The notes below the pieces were generated by a model. That model saw only the letters and a program-made list of their open reading frames with translations, ran no database searches and was not told the DNA's origin. The position numbers were made by a program, and so were the translations under genes. Below are positions 34,888-43,277 of a DNA stretch of 64,000 bases, in pieces (the stretch's first letter is position 1; every line of letters begins with the position of its first letter). Origin of the DNA: Lacinutrix sp. C3R15 (GTDB taxonomy: Bacteria; Bacteroidota; Bacteroidia; Flavobacteriales; Flavobacteriaceae); assembly GCF_018860825.1 (NCBI RefSeq), contig NZ_JAHKPZ010000012.1:62001-126000 (forward strand). Direction: 5' to 3'.

Positions 34888-35505
34888 TTATTTCTTTTTT
34901 CTAATTACCACTTCATCTTTTAATTGGTAGCAAGAGTTTGCTCGTCGCATACCAAAGATACGACCATTTTTAGCTTCGTAGTTTACGTAAAGTTTTCCGT
35001 TTTCTAACCAAGCTTGTTGCAAGCCATCTTCTTTATCATTTAACAAGTTTCTTTTTTTAGAAAGTTTTCCACTATAAAACCACTTGCGTTCTACACCTTG
35101 TTTTTTTCCGTTTACATAATTAGACTCTGACGCTAAATTACCATTATTCCAATACGCTTTATAACTTCCTTGTAATACATTTTGGTTGTAGAATGATTGT
35201 AATTTAAGCACACCTGTTTCATACCAAACACGATATACTCCTTCTTTTTTTCCGTTATAAAAACCTGTTTTCTCTTTTAGGGTATTGTTGTTATGATATT
35301 TAACAGCATAACCATTAAACGGTTTTTTATTATAATACCAAATACCCTTATTTCCATTTAAAACCAAACTATCTTTATGTACAATATTAGCCTCTATTTC
35401 TATGGTATTTATAGAAACAGCACTCTCCTTTTTTGTTTTCGTTTTAGAATTACAACCAATACAAAGCAGAAAACTTATACATAAAAATAGTTTAATAATT
35501 TTCAT
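34888..35505 (-). CDS. MORN-repeat / YwqK-like exported lipoprotein
   Basis: The 205-residue protein has a lipoprotein signal (FLLCIGC, Cys18). A run of about five MORN-like repeats with the YwqK pattern follows (GVYRVWYETGVLKLQSFYNQ, GSYKAYWNNGNLASESNYVN, GVERKWFYSGKLSKKRNLLN). Such proteins are often annotated as YwqK-family antitoxins, but no toxin gene is adjacent and the protein is exported, so that label should not be taken literally. A structural or binding role in the envelope is more likely. It directly abuts the YHYH gene (stop and start adjacent) and the SCO gene. Confidence 0.8.
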   Translation of the reverse strand: MKIIKLFLCISFLLCIGCNSKTKTKKESAVSINTIEIEANIVHKDSLVLNGNKGIWYYNKKPFNGYAVKYHNNNTLKEKTGFYNGKKEGVYRVWYETGVLKLQSFYNQNVLQGSYKAYWNNGNLASESNYVNGKKQGVERKWFYSGKLSKKRNLLNDKEDGLQQAWLENGKLYVNYEAKNGRIFGMRRANSCYQLKDEVVIRKKK

Positions 35506-36396
35506 CTAGTAACCTTGGTAAGGTCCTGCAAATGCTATATACGAACCTGTATTAGAGTATAATTCATTAATAATATGGTAGTGGTATTCTTCTTCGCCAT
35601 CGGTGTATTGCGTAGCACTTGTATGTCCTCCTGAAGCATCTAAATCTGTAGGATATGTTCCTGTTGAAATACATTTTCTTCCGTAAAGAAAAACGCCATC
35701 TAACAATACACCAACTAAGTTATCATCGTCATCTGAAAATGCAACAGGTTCTAAGTGATAGTGATATACACCAGGACCAATATGAGCACCTGTCCAATCT
35801 AAACTAGCAGCAGCAGCATCTAATGCACCACCACCTTCTTGATCATTAAATATAGAAGCACCACTTACAGCAATACCAATGGTATCAAAATTTGTACTAA
35901 CAGTATTACCTGTTAAATCTGGAGTTGCATCTACAGTAATTGTTACTGCATTGTTGTTACTTGACATAACAGAAGGTGTTAAATCTACATCTGGTTCTTC
36001 TCTATATAATTCATGACCAACTCCCCAATATACCGTTTCATGATCTGGTAAACCTGTAGTTTCAATAACAACAGATGCACCATCATTAGATAGGTAAATA
36101 TCTGTTGCTTCTGTATTAAAAGCACCATATGCAGCGTGTAAAGTTGCTGTTACTCCTGATTCTGAATTGGCATCAGTATCATCAGAATCTGAATTATTAC
36201 TCACATAACCATCTGGTTGTGTTGCAGAAGAAACAGAAACGTCTGGATTACCAAAACCATCGCCATCTAAATCTTGATACCAAGTAAATTCTTCTGTTGC
36301 CTCTTCTTCACTAGTGTTATTATCATCACTTGAACAGGCAATAAATCCTGTTGTTAAAAAGGACGCTAGAAGTGTAATTTTAAATAGGTTTTTCAT
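35506..36396 (-). CDS. YHYH-domain exported lipoprotein with Asp-rich segment
   Basis: The 296-residue protein has a lipoprotein signal ([11 protein letters not shown], Cys about 21). An Asp-rich calcium-site-like stretch follows ([16 protein letters not shown], residues about 39-54). The C-terminal YHYH domain has [24 protein letters not shown] and [16 protein letters not shown] proteins are of unknown function; the conserved His/Tyr clusters suggest metal binding. It has its own ECF-type promoter 24 bases upstream (36420-36449) and heads the operon with the MORN and SCO1 genes. It is one of four YHYH genes in 6 kb. Confidence 0.85.
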   Translation of the reverse strand: MKNLFKITLLASFLTTGFIACSSDDNNTSEEEATEEFTWYQDLDGDGFGNPDVSVSSATQPDGYVSNNSDSDDTDANSESGVTATLHAAYGAFNTEATDIYLSNDGASVVIETTGLPDHETVYWGVGHELYREEPDVDLTPSVMSSNNNAVTITVDATPDLTGNTVSTNFDTIGIAVSGASIFNDQEGGGALDAAAASLDWTGAHIGPGVYHYHLEPVAFSDDDDNLVGVLLDGVFLYGRKCISTGTYPTDLDASGGHTSATQYTDGEEEYHYHIINELYSNTGSYIAFAGPYQGY

Positions 36397-36419
36397 ATTG
36401 TAAATTTTAGTGTTTTATT

Positions 36420-36449
36420 TTTAGATGCATAAATTAAAAATAACTTGCG
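36420..36449 (-). promoter_or_regulatory. ECF-type promoter, copy 1 (YHYH-MORN-SCO1 operon)
   Basis: On the minus strand CGCAAGTT, 14 bases, CATCTAAA. The -10 element ends 24 bases before the ATG at 36396, giving a predicted leader of about 17 bases. The two boxes and the 14-base spacing are identical to copies 2 and 4. Confidence 0.8.
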
Positions 36450-36486
36450 AAACTTTATTAATTCCTTCTTTTTTGTGTTTCTCTCC

Positions 36487-37632
36487 TTATGGTCTTTGCT
36501 TTTTTTCTCTGGATAGGTTTTCTAATTCTTCTTTAGATATATAATTATCGTTGTTTGTATCTATTTTATCAAAATCCTGTTTTAACGGTCCTTTTATTTC
36601 TGCAGCTGTTAGTTTTCCGTCTTTATTGGTGTCCATTTTTTGCATCACTTGTGAAGCGTTAGGTTTTCCGTCAGATTGATTTCCTCTTGGACCTCCTTGA
36701 CCGTTTGATGGTGGAGGCCCTTGTTGGTCTTGCTCTACTTCACCCATTACACAGCGACCAACATATGGAAATTCGTTAGTTACTAAATACATATAATTAC
36801 CATCTATTTCTATTCCGTTGCATTCGTCTAAATCCCCATAGCCTTCTATATATTCATAATCAGAACCATAAGTACCATCATGATGGCCTTTTACTTCTAT
36901 ATCAATGGTTATGTGTGTTGTATAAGTACAATCTTCACCTTCTCTATCTCCTTCTAAAAGTTTAAAACTTGGTTTGTATTTTCCACTTTTTGAATAATAC
37001 ATAGGAAAACCATCATGAGCAAAACCAATATGTACTAAATCATTTCCTGTATCAAATGTTTCAATCATTGAAGTTGGTGTACCATGATAATGATACTCAC
37101 CTGTTGGTTGTACATGTGCATGATTAAGATCTAAACCTAAGTCTATTACATTTTGTATTGCTTCTACTCTGTAATTTTCTCCTGTTTCACATACAACAAC
37201 CTCTGCGGTTTGAGGTTCAAATTTCACGCCGTTTAAGGCAATTCCTGGTTCACGCATCCATTGTGATTTACCTGTATATTTAGGATTTACGGGAAAACTA
37301 TACGTTTTATTTTGTTCTGAAATGGTATTTGGATTACCTGGATTTGGAAACTGACCGGTTTTATGATTAGGTAATGAATTGGTTATCATTACACGTTGAT
37401 TGCCAATAATAGTAACTTTTGTTTTTGTACCATATGCACTGTCTTCTATTTCATAATCCCCAAAATAATCTGAAACCTTAATCGTTTTAGAATCGTGATT
37501 ATGATTGTTATTATCATGAGTGTGATATTCTAGTCCGTCATGAGTATGCGAGCTATTATTATTATTATAATTTTTACAACCAATAAAAACACTCATTAAA
37601 ATGATGCCTGTTATTATTTTTAGGTTTTTCAT
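36487..37632 (-). CDS. YHYH-domain lipoprotein with His-rich N-terminus and two C-terminal EF-hands
   Basis: The 381-residue protein combines three metal-binding traits. First, a lipoprotein signal (MSVFIGC) is followed by a His-rich stretch (SSHTHDGLEYHTHDNNNHNH, residues about 27-46). Second, a YHYH domain has GEYHYHGTPTSMIE, HIGFAHDGFPMYYS and a Cys-bearing end GRCVMGE. Third, two EF-hands lie near the C-terminus (DTNKDGKLTAAEI and DTNNDNYISKEEL). The His-rich part would favour Cu, Zn or Ni, the EF-hands Ca. It is the last gene of the operon running from 41419, 19 bases after the four-EF-hand gene. The identity of the domains is clear; the function is unknown. Confidence 0.87.
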   Translation of the reverse strand: MKNLKIITGIILMSVFIGCKNYNNNNSSHTHDGLEYHTHDNNNHNHDSKTIKVSDYFGDYEIEDSAYGTKTKVTIIGNQRVMITNSLPNHKTGQFPNPGNPNTISEQNKTYSFPVNPKYTGKSQWMREPGIALNGVKFEPQTAEVVVCETGENYRVEAIQNVIDLGLDLNHAHVQPTGEYHYHGTPTSMIETFDTGNDLVHIGFAHDGFPMYYSKSGKYKPSFKLLEGDREGEDCTYTTHITIDIEVKGHHDGTYGSDYEYIEGYGDLDECNGIEIDGNYMYLVTNEFPYVGRCVMGEVEQDQQGPPPSNGQGGPRGNQSDGKPNASQVMQKMDTNKDGKLTAAEIKGPLKQDFDKIDTNNDNYISKEELENLSREKKQRP

Positions 37633-37651
37633 TTTTAAAATACTAATTCAA

Positions 37652-38188
37652 TTAATCTCTTTCTTTACGCTTAGATTTTCTGTCCTTTTCCTCGGTCATA
37701 TTATTTTCAAAGAAAAATTTTAATTCATCTACATCTAATTCTGCATCTTCATTAGTGTCTATTTCAGTAAAGTTGTTAGATAATTCTTTTTTTCCTTTTG
37801 CTGCAACTTCCAATTCGTTTAGTTTGCCATTTCCATCATCATCAATCTGTTGGATTAGTTTTTCAGGATCTATTTTTTTAGGCTTTTTTCTATCGTTTAA
37901 AGCATCTTTCAATTCTTCTAAATCAATAAATGTGTCACTATTTGTATCTATTTCATCAAAGTGTTCTGCTATTTTACCACGTTTATCTGCTGCAGCTTCG
38001 TCAATATCTATAAGATCATCTTTGTTAGTATCTAGTTTAGACAGAATTTCGGATGCATCTGGTTTACCTTTTTCTTCTTGTCCTCTTCCTCCTCCTTGAC
38101 CACCACCTGGAGGACCTTGAGCAAAAACACCTATGGTAAGTAGTACTGTAAAAAGGGTAAATGTTATTTTTAAGTTGTTAGCTTTCAT
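37652..38188 (-). CDS. Exported four-EF-hand protein
   Basis: The 178-residue protein has a signal peptide (ITFTLFTVLLTIGVFAQ) and a Gly-rich linker. Four EF-hand loops follow in two pairs: DTNKDDLIDIDE, DTNSDTFIDLEE, DDDGNGKLNELE and DTNEDAELDVDE. The last loop is less canonical (Ala/Leu in place of Gly/x). The tail is strongly basic (EEKDRKSKRKERD). It probably binds Ca in the periplasm or at the surface. It overlaps the preceding gene by 11 bases and precedes a YHYH/EF-hand gene, so both are co-expressed. Confidence 0.88.
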   Translation of the reverse strand: MKANNLKITFTLFTVLLTIGVFAQGPPGGGQGGGRGQEEKGKPDASEILSKLDTNKDDLIDIDEAAADKRGKIAEHFDEIDTNSDTFIDLEELKDALNDRKKPKKIDPEKLIQQIDDDGNGKLNELEVAAKGKKELSNNFTEIDTNEDAELDVDELKFFFENNMTEEKDRKSKRKERD

Positions 38189-38786
38189 CTTTTAATTTTT
38201 TAGTTATTTTTTTTCCAAATAGAAATATAGGTATTATGAAAATAGACCATAAATAGTTTTTATTAAATGGCTTAGTTGCTTTAATCATTTTATTATTTTT
38301 AAAAATCAATGCGGATTTATAGTTATTGGTTTCATTTAAAATTACTTTACTAGTATTTTCATTGAATAATAACGAAAAAATAGTTTGATGGTGATTATTT
38401 TCTATAAATGCTTTTACCTCTACGTTTAGACTTTTAAAATTTTTAGGGAGTTCTGAAAGTATAAACTTTGCATCTGTTTGGTGATTTCCTAATTTTATTC
38501 CTCCTTCTAAAAGCGCTACAGATTTACTATTAATATGTAAATTAAAGTTTTCTTTTAAATATTTTACAGCTAATTGCTTGTACTCTACCGTAGGTAGTGT
38601 TTCAAAATCTATATTAGAATAATGTTTTTTTAAAGCTTCGTCTAATCCATTTTGAGCTAAACTAATGTTTAGAATACTAACATTTTCTTTAACTTCTAAG
38701 TAATACATTGCAGACAAAGGGTTGTGTGCAAGTATAGTTTGCATAGACGCAAACACAACCAAAAGAACAATTATTAATTTCTTCAT
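38178..38786 (-). CDS. Exported single-span membrane-anchored protein, paralog of 39769-40374
   Basis: The 202-residue protein has a signal peptide (LIIVLLVVFASMQTILA) followed by His-Asn, a soluble region of about 150 residues, one C-terminal membrane helix (NYLWSIFIIPIFLFG) and a Lys-rich tail. The layout and several motifs (HKxNF-like, GGIKLGNHQTDAKF against SGIVKLGHETKVVF) match the protein at 39769-40374, so the two are paralogs. The exported part loosely recalls DUF6702 or the N-terminal region of HupE-type metal permeases; this is weak. It lies between two YHYH-related genes in the ECF-controlled operon. Confidence 0.7.
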   Translation of the reverse strand: MKKLIIVLLVVFASMQTILAHNPLSAMYYLEVKENVSILNISLAQNGLDEALKKHYSNIDFETLPTVEYKQLAVKYLKENFNLHINSKSVALLEGGIKLGNHQTDAKFILSELPKNFKSLNVEVKAFIENNHHQTIFSLLFNENTSKVILNETNNYKSALIFKNNKMIKATKPFNKNYLWSIFIIPIFLFGKKITKKLKDES

Positions 38787-38788
38787 TT

Positions 38789-39766
38789 TTATTGAAATCT
38801 AAAGTTATTTGTTGCTGCAACACCTTTTAAGCATTTTGGAACATTTGGTGCTTCTGTATTACTAGCAACATAGTGATAAATGCCATCAGGAAACTCTGTT
38901 GTACTTGCTGTAATACCACCACATTCATCTACATTAGCAGGTTCTTCTTGATACGCATATATAGGAAAACCATCTTTGGCAAAACCTATTAGTTTACTTC
39001 CAGAAACTTGATTTACTAATGTACATGTTACATCATTTATGCCGTTAGCTTCTAAAACCTGATTCATTGTTTCTGCAACAAAATGCCAGTGATAATATCC
39101 TGCTGGATCATGATGCCCACCACAAGGGTCTAAAGAAGGAATATTTCCTGCAACTTCATTACCTGGATTAGCAACAGAAGGAGGATCTCCATTAATTGGT
39201 ACACCATCTACAGAAACACCAATTAACTCTACAGAATCTATAGTATTATTACTAGAAGCAAATACTGGCGTTGCTGGAATTAAAAATACTAACAGTAAAT
39301 TATTATCAGGAGCAGCTTCTAGGCAATACGAATAATCTTGATTTACAGGCCCTGAATTAAAATCATCAATATAAATGTTACCAGCATCATCTACAATGTC
39401 ATATCCATCTGCTTCCATAGCATTGAACAGACTAGCTTTCATTACTTGAAAACCCGGATTTGTAGCACCATCATAAATACCTAATCCACCAACATCATTA
39501 ATGGTTGTTGGGCAATATGGTCCGTTATCTACAGGGTTACTAGTAAAGACTAGTTGGTAACAATCTCCTGCAGACCCGTCTTCTAAGGTGCAGTCTATTT
39601 TTTCAAAAGAGACTAATGATGTAGAATTAAAATACGATTCTTGTATAATATCATCTGACAAGTCTACATCATAACTATTTATACCATCATCTTCACTAGT
39701 GCAACCTGTATAACTAAAAACAGATAACAGCATAGTAGCACACCATATTATTTTTTTTGAACTCAT
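38789..39766 (-). CDS. YHYH-domain exported lipoprotein
   Basis: The 325-residue protein has a lipoprotein signal (SVFSYTGC, Cys about 22). It has an N-terminal region shared with the protein at 40412-41419: both have SxxSF/YF-type starts, a C-T/S-L-x-DG segment followed by DCYQL/V, and GPYCP or GPWCP. The C-terminal YHYH domain has GGHHDPAGYYHWHFVAE, LIGFAKDGFPIYAY and DGIYHYVAS. One YHYH copy reads YHWH. Four conserved cysteines suggest disulfides outside the cytoplasm. It is 2 bases from each neighbour, in the operon from 41419. Confidence 0.85.
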   Translation of the reverse strand: MSSKKIIWCATMLLSVFSYTGCTSEDDGINSYDVDLSDDIIQESYFNSTSLVSFEKIDCTLEDGSAGDCYQLVFTSNPVDNGPYCPTTINDVGGLGIYDGATNPGFQVMKASLFNAMEADGYDIVDDAGNIYIDDFNSGPVNQDYSYCLEAAPDNNLLLVFLIPATPVFASSNNTIDSVELIGVSVDGVPINGDPPSVANPGNEVAGNIPSLDPCGGHHDPAGYYHWHFVAETMNQVLEANGINDVTCTLVNQVSGSKLIGFAKDGFPIYAYQEEPANVDECGGITASTTEFPDGIYHYVASNTEAPNVPKCLKGVAATNNFRFQ

Positions 39767-39768
39767 AA

Positions 39769-40374
39769 TTATAATTTTCTAAAAATTAACAGTTTAAATA
39801 ACAAAGCAACACTTAATATACCCAACAAAACAAATAGCCTTTTAGTTGAAAAGAAGTTAGCCTCTTTTATTGTTTTAACAACAAAATTATTTTGATTTGC
39901 TACTAGTTTTAAAGTGTGATTATTTTTATTATTTAGAACAAAATGTTCTTTTTTAAAACCATTTTTTAATAATACCAATGCACTTTTATTGTTAAAAACA
40001 TCTTTAAAAGTACTGTTTTTAACAGATACGTTTTTAATTTCTGAAGGCACTCCTAACACTTCAAAAACAACTTTTGTTTCATGACCTAATTTTACAATTC
40101 CAGAGCTTAACTCTATATTTTGATTGTTATTAATTATAATTTCTATATTATTTTTAACGTGTTCTATAACCATTTGCTTAAACTCTTCTGGTGTATTATA
40201 CTCTGGAAAAAGTGTTTTAATTTCTTGTTGAAAAGCTGTTAATGATGCACTAATTTGAAGTATCCATGTATTATTTTCTTTTTCAACCAACATGGTTGTA
40301 GATGTTTCTGGCTGATGTGCAAAAGCAGAAATATTTATAAATAAAAAAACAAATACTATTATTTTATTAAACAT
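39769..40374 (-). CDS. Exported single-span membrane-anchored protein, paralog of 38178-38786
   Basis: The 201-residue protein has a signal peptide (IIVFVFLFINISAFAHQ), a soluble domain with mature N-terminal His, one C-terminal membrane segment (LFVLLGILSVALLFKLLIF) and a short basic end. Each of the two paralogs stands next to a YHYH lipoprotein, as a repeated gene pair (YHYH plus this protein). That pairing suggests a physical partnership at the inner membrane. No firm family assignment; a distant relation to DUF6702 or HupE N-terminal regions is possible. Confidence 0.7.
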   Translation of the reverse strand: MFNKIIVFVFLFINISAFAHQPETSTTMLVEKENNTWILQISASLTAFQQEIKTLFPEYNTPEEFKQMVIEHVKNNIEIIINNNQNIELSSGIVKLGHETKVVFEVLGVPSEIKNVSVKNSTFKDVFNNKSALVLLKNGFKKEHFVLNNKNNHTLKLVANQNNFVVKTIKEANFFSTKRLFVLLGILSVALLFKLLIFRKL

Positions 40375-40411
40375 AATTAAAGATTTTAAAAAAGATGAAA
40401 CAATATGGTTT

Positions 40412-41419
40412 TTAGTTTATGGCGTAAGCCCCTTTTAAACCATTAATAAAATTGTTGTTACCAGCTTGGTCAACATGATAATGATAACCACGAGTATCAT
40501 CTGTATGACCTCTTAGCACATCTAAATCTGTTGGAGAATTCCCATCTTCATCTTCTAATTCATAAATACCATTTCCATCTAAAGCGTAACCAATTAAAGC
40601 TGCATGCCCATCTGTTTGTTCTATTTTAGTACTAAAACCAGTTGCAGCATGATAATGATACCCTTGATTTACATTAATATGTCCACCTGCATCATCAAAA
40701 GGAGCAATAGTATATGCACCAAGAATATTATCTACAGGAGCAGGTGCAGAAAACTCTATACCATTTAAAGCTATACCACGAGTGGAAGGAGCTGTATTAC
40801 CTGGTCCTCCAACTCCTGTTGCAAAAAAAGTATTTGTATCTTGAAGTACTGGATTTATAGGAATTAGCCATGTTTGCGTTAAATTTGCGATATAAGAAGG
40901 TAAACATTCTACACAAAAATTCTCATATTCTTCACTTACATTTGGATTAGCGGCATTAATACAATCGTCTTCTGTTTCGGTAATATAAATATCACCATTA
41001 CTATCATACATCATCCAATTATTATCATTATAAAAAGTAGCCAGGTTTTCTATAAAAGCACCATCTACATCATAAACCTCACCTCCATCTAGCCAAATAC
41101 CTCCTGCTGAAGCATCATCTGCAATATTATCAGGACACCATGGACCCATTTCGTGATCTGAAGGAGCACTACTTGTTACTACTTGGTAGCAATCTGTTGT
41201 TGTACCATCTGATAATGTACAAGGCACTGTAGTTATAGTTACAGATCCATCTGCTGTTGTAAAATAAGATGAATTTACAGAAACTACTACATTATCTGTA
41301 TTTGTATCATCTTCTAAATCTGATACACTATTACTGTCATCACTACTACAAGATATAGTACTTGTTATAAGTATTAATGCAATTGCTAATAATGAATTTT
41401 TTAAAAATATCTTTCTCAT
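40412..41419 (-). CDS. YHYH-domain exported lipoprotein, first gene of the ECF-controlled operon
   Basis: The frame is open from 41476, but the ECF-type promoter at 41444-41473 overlaps that ATG, so the start at 41419 (MRKIFLKNSLLAIALILITS) is preferred; it gives a lipoprotein signal ending STISC. The 335-residue product has a Cys-bearing middle region and a C-terminal YHYH domain with two motif copies: NQGYHYHAATGFS and TRGYHYHVDQAG, with GYALDGNGIYE between them. It heads a six-gene operon (YHYH, membrane protein, YHYH, membrane protein, EF-hand, YHYH/EF-hand). Probable role: envelope metal binding. Confidence 0.85.
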   Translation of the reverse strand: MRKIFLKNSLLAIALILITSTISCSSDDSNSVSDLEDDTNTDNVVVSVNSSYFTTADGSVTITTVPCTLSDGTTTDCYQVVTSSAPSDHEMGPWCPDNIADDASAGGIWLDGGEVYDVDGAFIENLATFYNDNNWMMYDSNGDIYITETEDDCINAANPNVSEEYENFCVECLPSYIANLTQTWLIPINPVLQDTNTFFATGVGGPGNTAPSTRGIALNGIEFSAPAPVDNILGAYTIAPFDDAGGHINVNQGYHYHAATGFSTKIEQTDGHAALIGYALDGNGIYELEDEDGNSPTDLDVLRGHTDDTRGYHYHVDQAGNNNFINGLKGAYAIN

Positions 41420-41443
41420 AATTTCCGTTTTTAAGTGTTTATA

Positions 41444-41473
41444 TTTAGATGAACTATAAAAAAAAAACTTGCG
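41444..41473 (-). promoter_or_regulatory. ECF-type promoter, copy 2 (six-gene YHYH/EF-hand operon)
   Basis: CGCAAGTT, 14 bases, CATCTAAA on the minus strand. The -10 ends 25 bases before the ATG at 41419. It overlaps the alternative upstream ATG, which settles the start choice. Confidence 0.8.
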
Positions 41474-41491
41474 CATGCCATTCGTTTTTTT

Positions 41492-42244
41492 TTAAAAATT
41501 ACTTAATTCTTTATTTAATTTAAAGGCTATAGTTTCGGTTTTAATTTTTAAAACTTTACTATTCAATAATTGTTTTTCTGTTTGCAAAAGCCTATCTACC
41601 AAAGCATTTTGATACTCTCTGCTATTTAAAAGTGATAAATAATTAGATTGCTGTGTAAAAGATTTTGCTTTTTTAAAATCTATTCCGCGTTTAGAAATAA
41701 GATCTATTAAAGAAACATGCAGTTCTATTGCAGGCTGTAGACGGTTAACAATAATATTTTCAATTTTATTTTCCTGACTTTCAAAACTATCTAACTCGTT
41801 AGGATAAGAAGCAATAAGGTCTTTTAATATAACACTTTCTATAAATTCAAATTTATTGGTACTATTTACAGAGTTTATTGCTCCGTTATGCAATTGGGTT
41901 GGTTTATAGTTTAGCTTGATGATTCCTTCTTTTATTTTGTCTGTTAAATCCTCCTCATCTAATCCAATACTCTTAATTGTTGTATTTATTATTTCTAAGT
42001 CTTCTGTATATCTTGAAATGGAGGAATCTAATAGCATTAAATTAGAATTTAACTCTTCATTTAAAGATTGATAAATTTTAATTTCTACAATTTTATTTTT
42101 TCTTATTTCATTTAAGTTATTGATTTTCCATGCGATTAAAATACCAATAACGATTAGTACAATTTCACCTAAGGCATAAACCATGTAACTTTTTGCTTTA
42201 CCAGAGATCAAGAGGGTACGTCTAATTTTTCTAAAAATTTTCAT
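41492..42244 (-). CDS. DUF6090-like single-span membrane protein
   Basis: The 250-residue protein begins with the pattern typical of this Bacteroidota family: a short basic N-terminus (MKIFRKIRRTLLISGK), then one membrane helix YALGEIVLIVIGILIAWKIN, then a helical periplasmic region. No enzyme motif is present. It has no copy of the ECF-type promoter and lies after the EF-hand gene terminator, so it may be transcribed separately, although it sits between two sigma-controlled units. The function is unknown. Confidence 0.72.
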   Translation of the reverse strand: MKIFRKIRRTLLISGKAKSYMVYALGEIVLIVIGILIAWKINNLNEIRKNKIVEIKIYQSLNEELNSNLMLLDSSISRYTEDLEIINTTIKSIGLDEEDLTDKIKEGIIKLNYKPTQLHNGAINSVNSTNKFEFIESVILKDLIASYPNELDSFESQENKIENIIVNRLQPAIELHVSLIDLISKRGIDFKKAKSFTQQSNYLSLLNSREYQNALVDRLLQTEKQLLNSKVLKIKTETIAFKLNKELSNF

Positions 42245-42281
42245 ATTTACAACTCTTATTAAATTATGTTATAGGTGTAAA

Positions 42282-42311
42282 AAAGGCTTCATATTTACGT
42301 ATGAAGCCTTT
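42282..42311 (-). terminator. Terminator after the small EF-hand gene
   Basis: AAAGGCTTCATA and TATGAAGCCTTT form a perfect 12-bp stem with a 6-base loop, followed on the minus strand by T residues, 30 bases after the stop at 42341. Confidence 0.88.
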
Positions 42312-42340
42312 AATTAACTATCTAAAAACTATACACTATT

Positions 42341-42625
42341 TTATCTTTTTCCTCTTCCCTTTGGTTTAGGAGCTTCCTCTAATTCTTCTTCTGAAATAAA
42401 ACCATCTTCATCTGTATCAATTGTAGAAAACTCATCTTTTAAAGGCCCTTTTACTTCATCTTCAGAAAGTTTACCGTCTTCATCGGCATCCATTTCTTCT
42501 AACATTTCACTAAATGTTGGAGGTGTTTTTTGTTGTCTGTCTTGTGATTGTGCAAAACTTGAATTAGTCATACATACTGTTAATGTAAAAACGAATACTA
42601 TTGTTTTAAATGTGTTACTTTTCAT
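42341..42625 (-). CDS. Small exported EF-hand protein
   Basis: The 94-residue protein has a signal peptide (TIVFVFTLTVCMTNSSFAQ) and one pair of EF-hands, DADEDGKLSEDEV and DTDEDGFISEEEL, with a basic tail (KPKGRGKR). The loops are fully canonical for calcium. It is monocistronic, with its own ECF-type promoter (42653-42682) and strong terminator, immediately downstream of the sigma-factor operon. It could act as a Ca buffer or sensor in the periplasm. Confidence 0.9.
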   Translation of the reverse strand: MKSNTFKTIVFVFTLTVCMTNSSFAQSQDRQQKTPPTFSEMLEEMDADEDGKLSEDEVKGPLKDEFSTIDTDEDGFISEEELEEAPKPKGRGKR

Positions 42626-42652
42626 AATTAAAATATTTTATTGTTATGTACT

Positions 42653-42682
42653 TTTAGATGCTAGTAAATGATTTTACTTGTG
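42653..42682 (-). promoter_or_regulatory. ECF-type promoter, copy 3 (small EF-hand gene)
   Basis: On the minus strand CACAAGTA, 14 bases, CATCTAAA. The -10 is identical to the other copies and the spacing is the same; the -35 is degenerate (CACAAGTA for CGCAAGTT). The -10 ends 28 bases before the ATG. Confidence 0.7.
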
Positions 42683-42710
42683 GCGTAATTTGTTAAATAA
42701 AAGCCAAAAA

Positions 42711-42737
42711 AAAAGCACCTTATTAAAAAGTGCTTTT
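42711..42737 (-). terminator. Terminator of the sigma-factor operon
   Basis: AAAAGCAC and GTGCTTTT form an 8-bp stem with an 11-base loop followed by a long T run on the minus strand, 11 bases after the stop of the CpxP-like gene. Confidence 0.8.
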
Positions 42738-42747
42738 GCTGTTTGTA

Positions 42748-43272
42748 TTAAAAATCATTAGGAGGTGGAGGTCTATGTCCATTTTCACCTTCTGGAGGAC
42801 CTTGTTGTCCGTTTGGATGAGGAGGTCTATCTTCATTTTCTCCTCTTCTTAAGGCATCTTTTAATATGTTCTTTAATTTTTCTTTTTGCTTATCATTACA
42901 TAAGTCTTGAATACTTTTAAAATGGTAAAATATTTCTGTTTCAATAACTTTTTGCTTATTACCTATTAACGATGTTAAAGAATCTACGGTTTTTTCATTT
43001 ACAGAATCACTAGATAAATTATTAAAAAGAGCATCTTTTAACTCTTTTAAAGCATCATTAATTTGCATCATGTTTGCATGATGTTTATTATTTAATTTTT
43101 CAAAACTTTGAGATTGTGATTCGGTAAAATTTAATTGTTGTTTTATAAAACTAACAGGTTTTTTACCTTCATTTCTTTTATTATTTTGATTATTAAAAGA
43201 ATTCACGAGGTAATAGCCATTTACTACAATTAAAAAAGCTAAAAAAACGTATAAAATTGTGTTCTTTTTCAT
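42748..43272 (-). CDS. CpxP/CnrX-like periplasmic metal or stress sensor
   Basis: The 174-residue protein has an N-terminal membrane anchor (ILYVFLAFLIVVNGYYLV) and a helical periplasmic part of about 110 residues with a FTESQSQSFEKLNNKHHANM segment, the place where Spy/CpxP/CnrX proteins carry LTxxQ. A Pro/Gly/His-rich tail follows (GQQGPPEGENGHRPPPPNDF). Periplasmic heavy-metal sensors of this kind (CnrX) relay Ni or Co binding to an anti-sigma factor. The gene is third in the operon after the sigma factor and a small membrane protein, matching the Cnr three-part layout. Several His and Met residues (HHANMM, YHF) could bind metal. The call is by architecture and context. Confidence 0.72.
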   Translation of the reverse strand: MKKNTILYVFLAFLIVVNGYYLVNSFNNQNNKRNEGKKPVSFIKQQLNFTESQSQSFEKLNNKHHANMMQINDALKELKDALFNNLSSDSVNEKTVDSLTSLIGNKQKVIETEIFYHFKSIQDLCNDKQKEKLKNILKDALRRGENEDRPPHPNGQQGPPEGENGHRPPPPNDF

Positions 43273-43277
43273 TTACA

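Noticed and set aside
34888-35505. Toxin-antitoxin module because of the YwqK-like repeats
   Set aside because: No toxin gene is adjacent, the protein is an exported lipoprotein, and its operon is about envelope functions.
41419-41476. Upstream start of the YHYH gene at 41476
   Set aside because: The ECF-type promoter at 41444-41473 overlaps it, and the shorter product has a proper lipoprotein signal.
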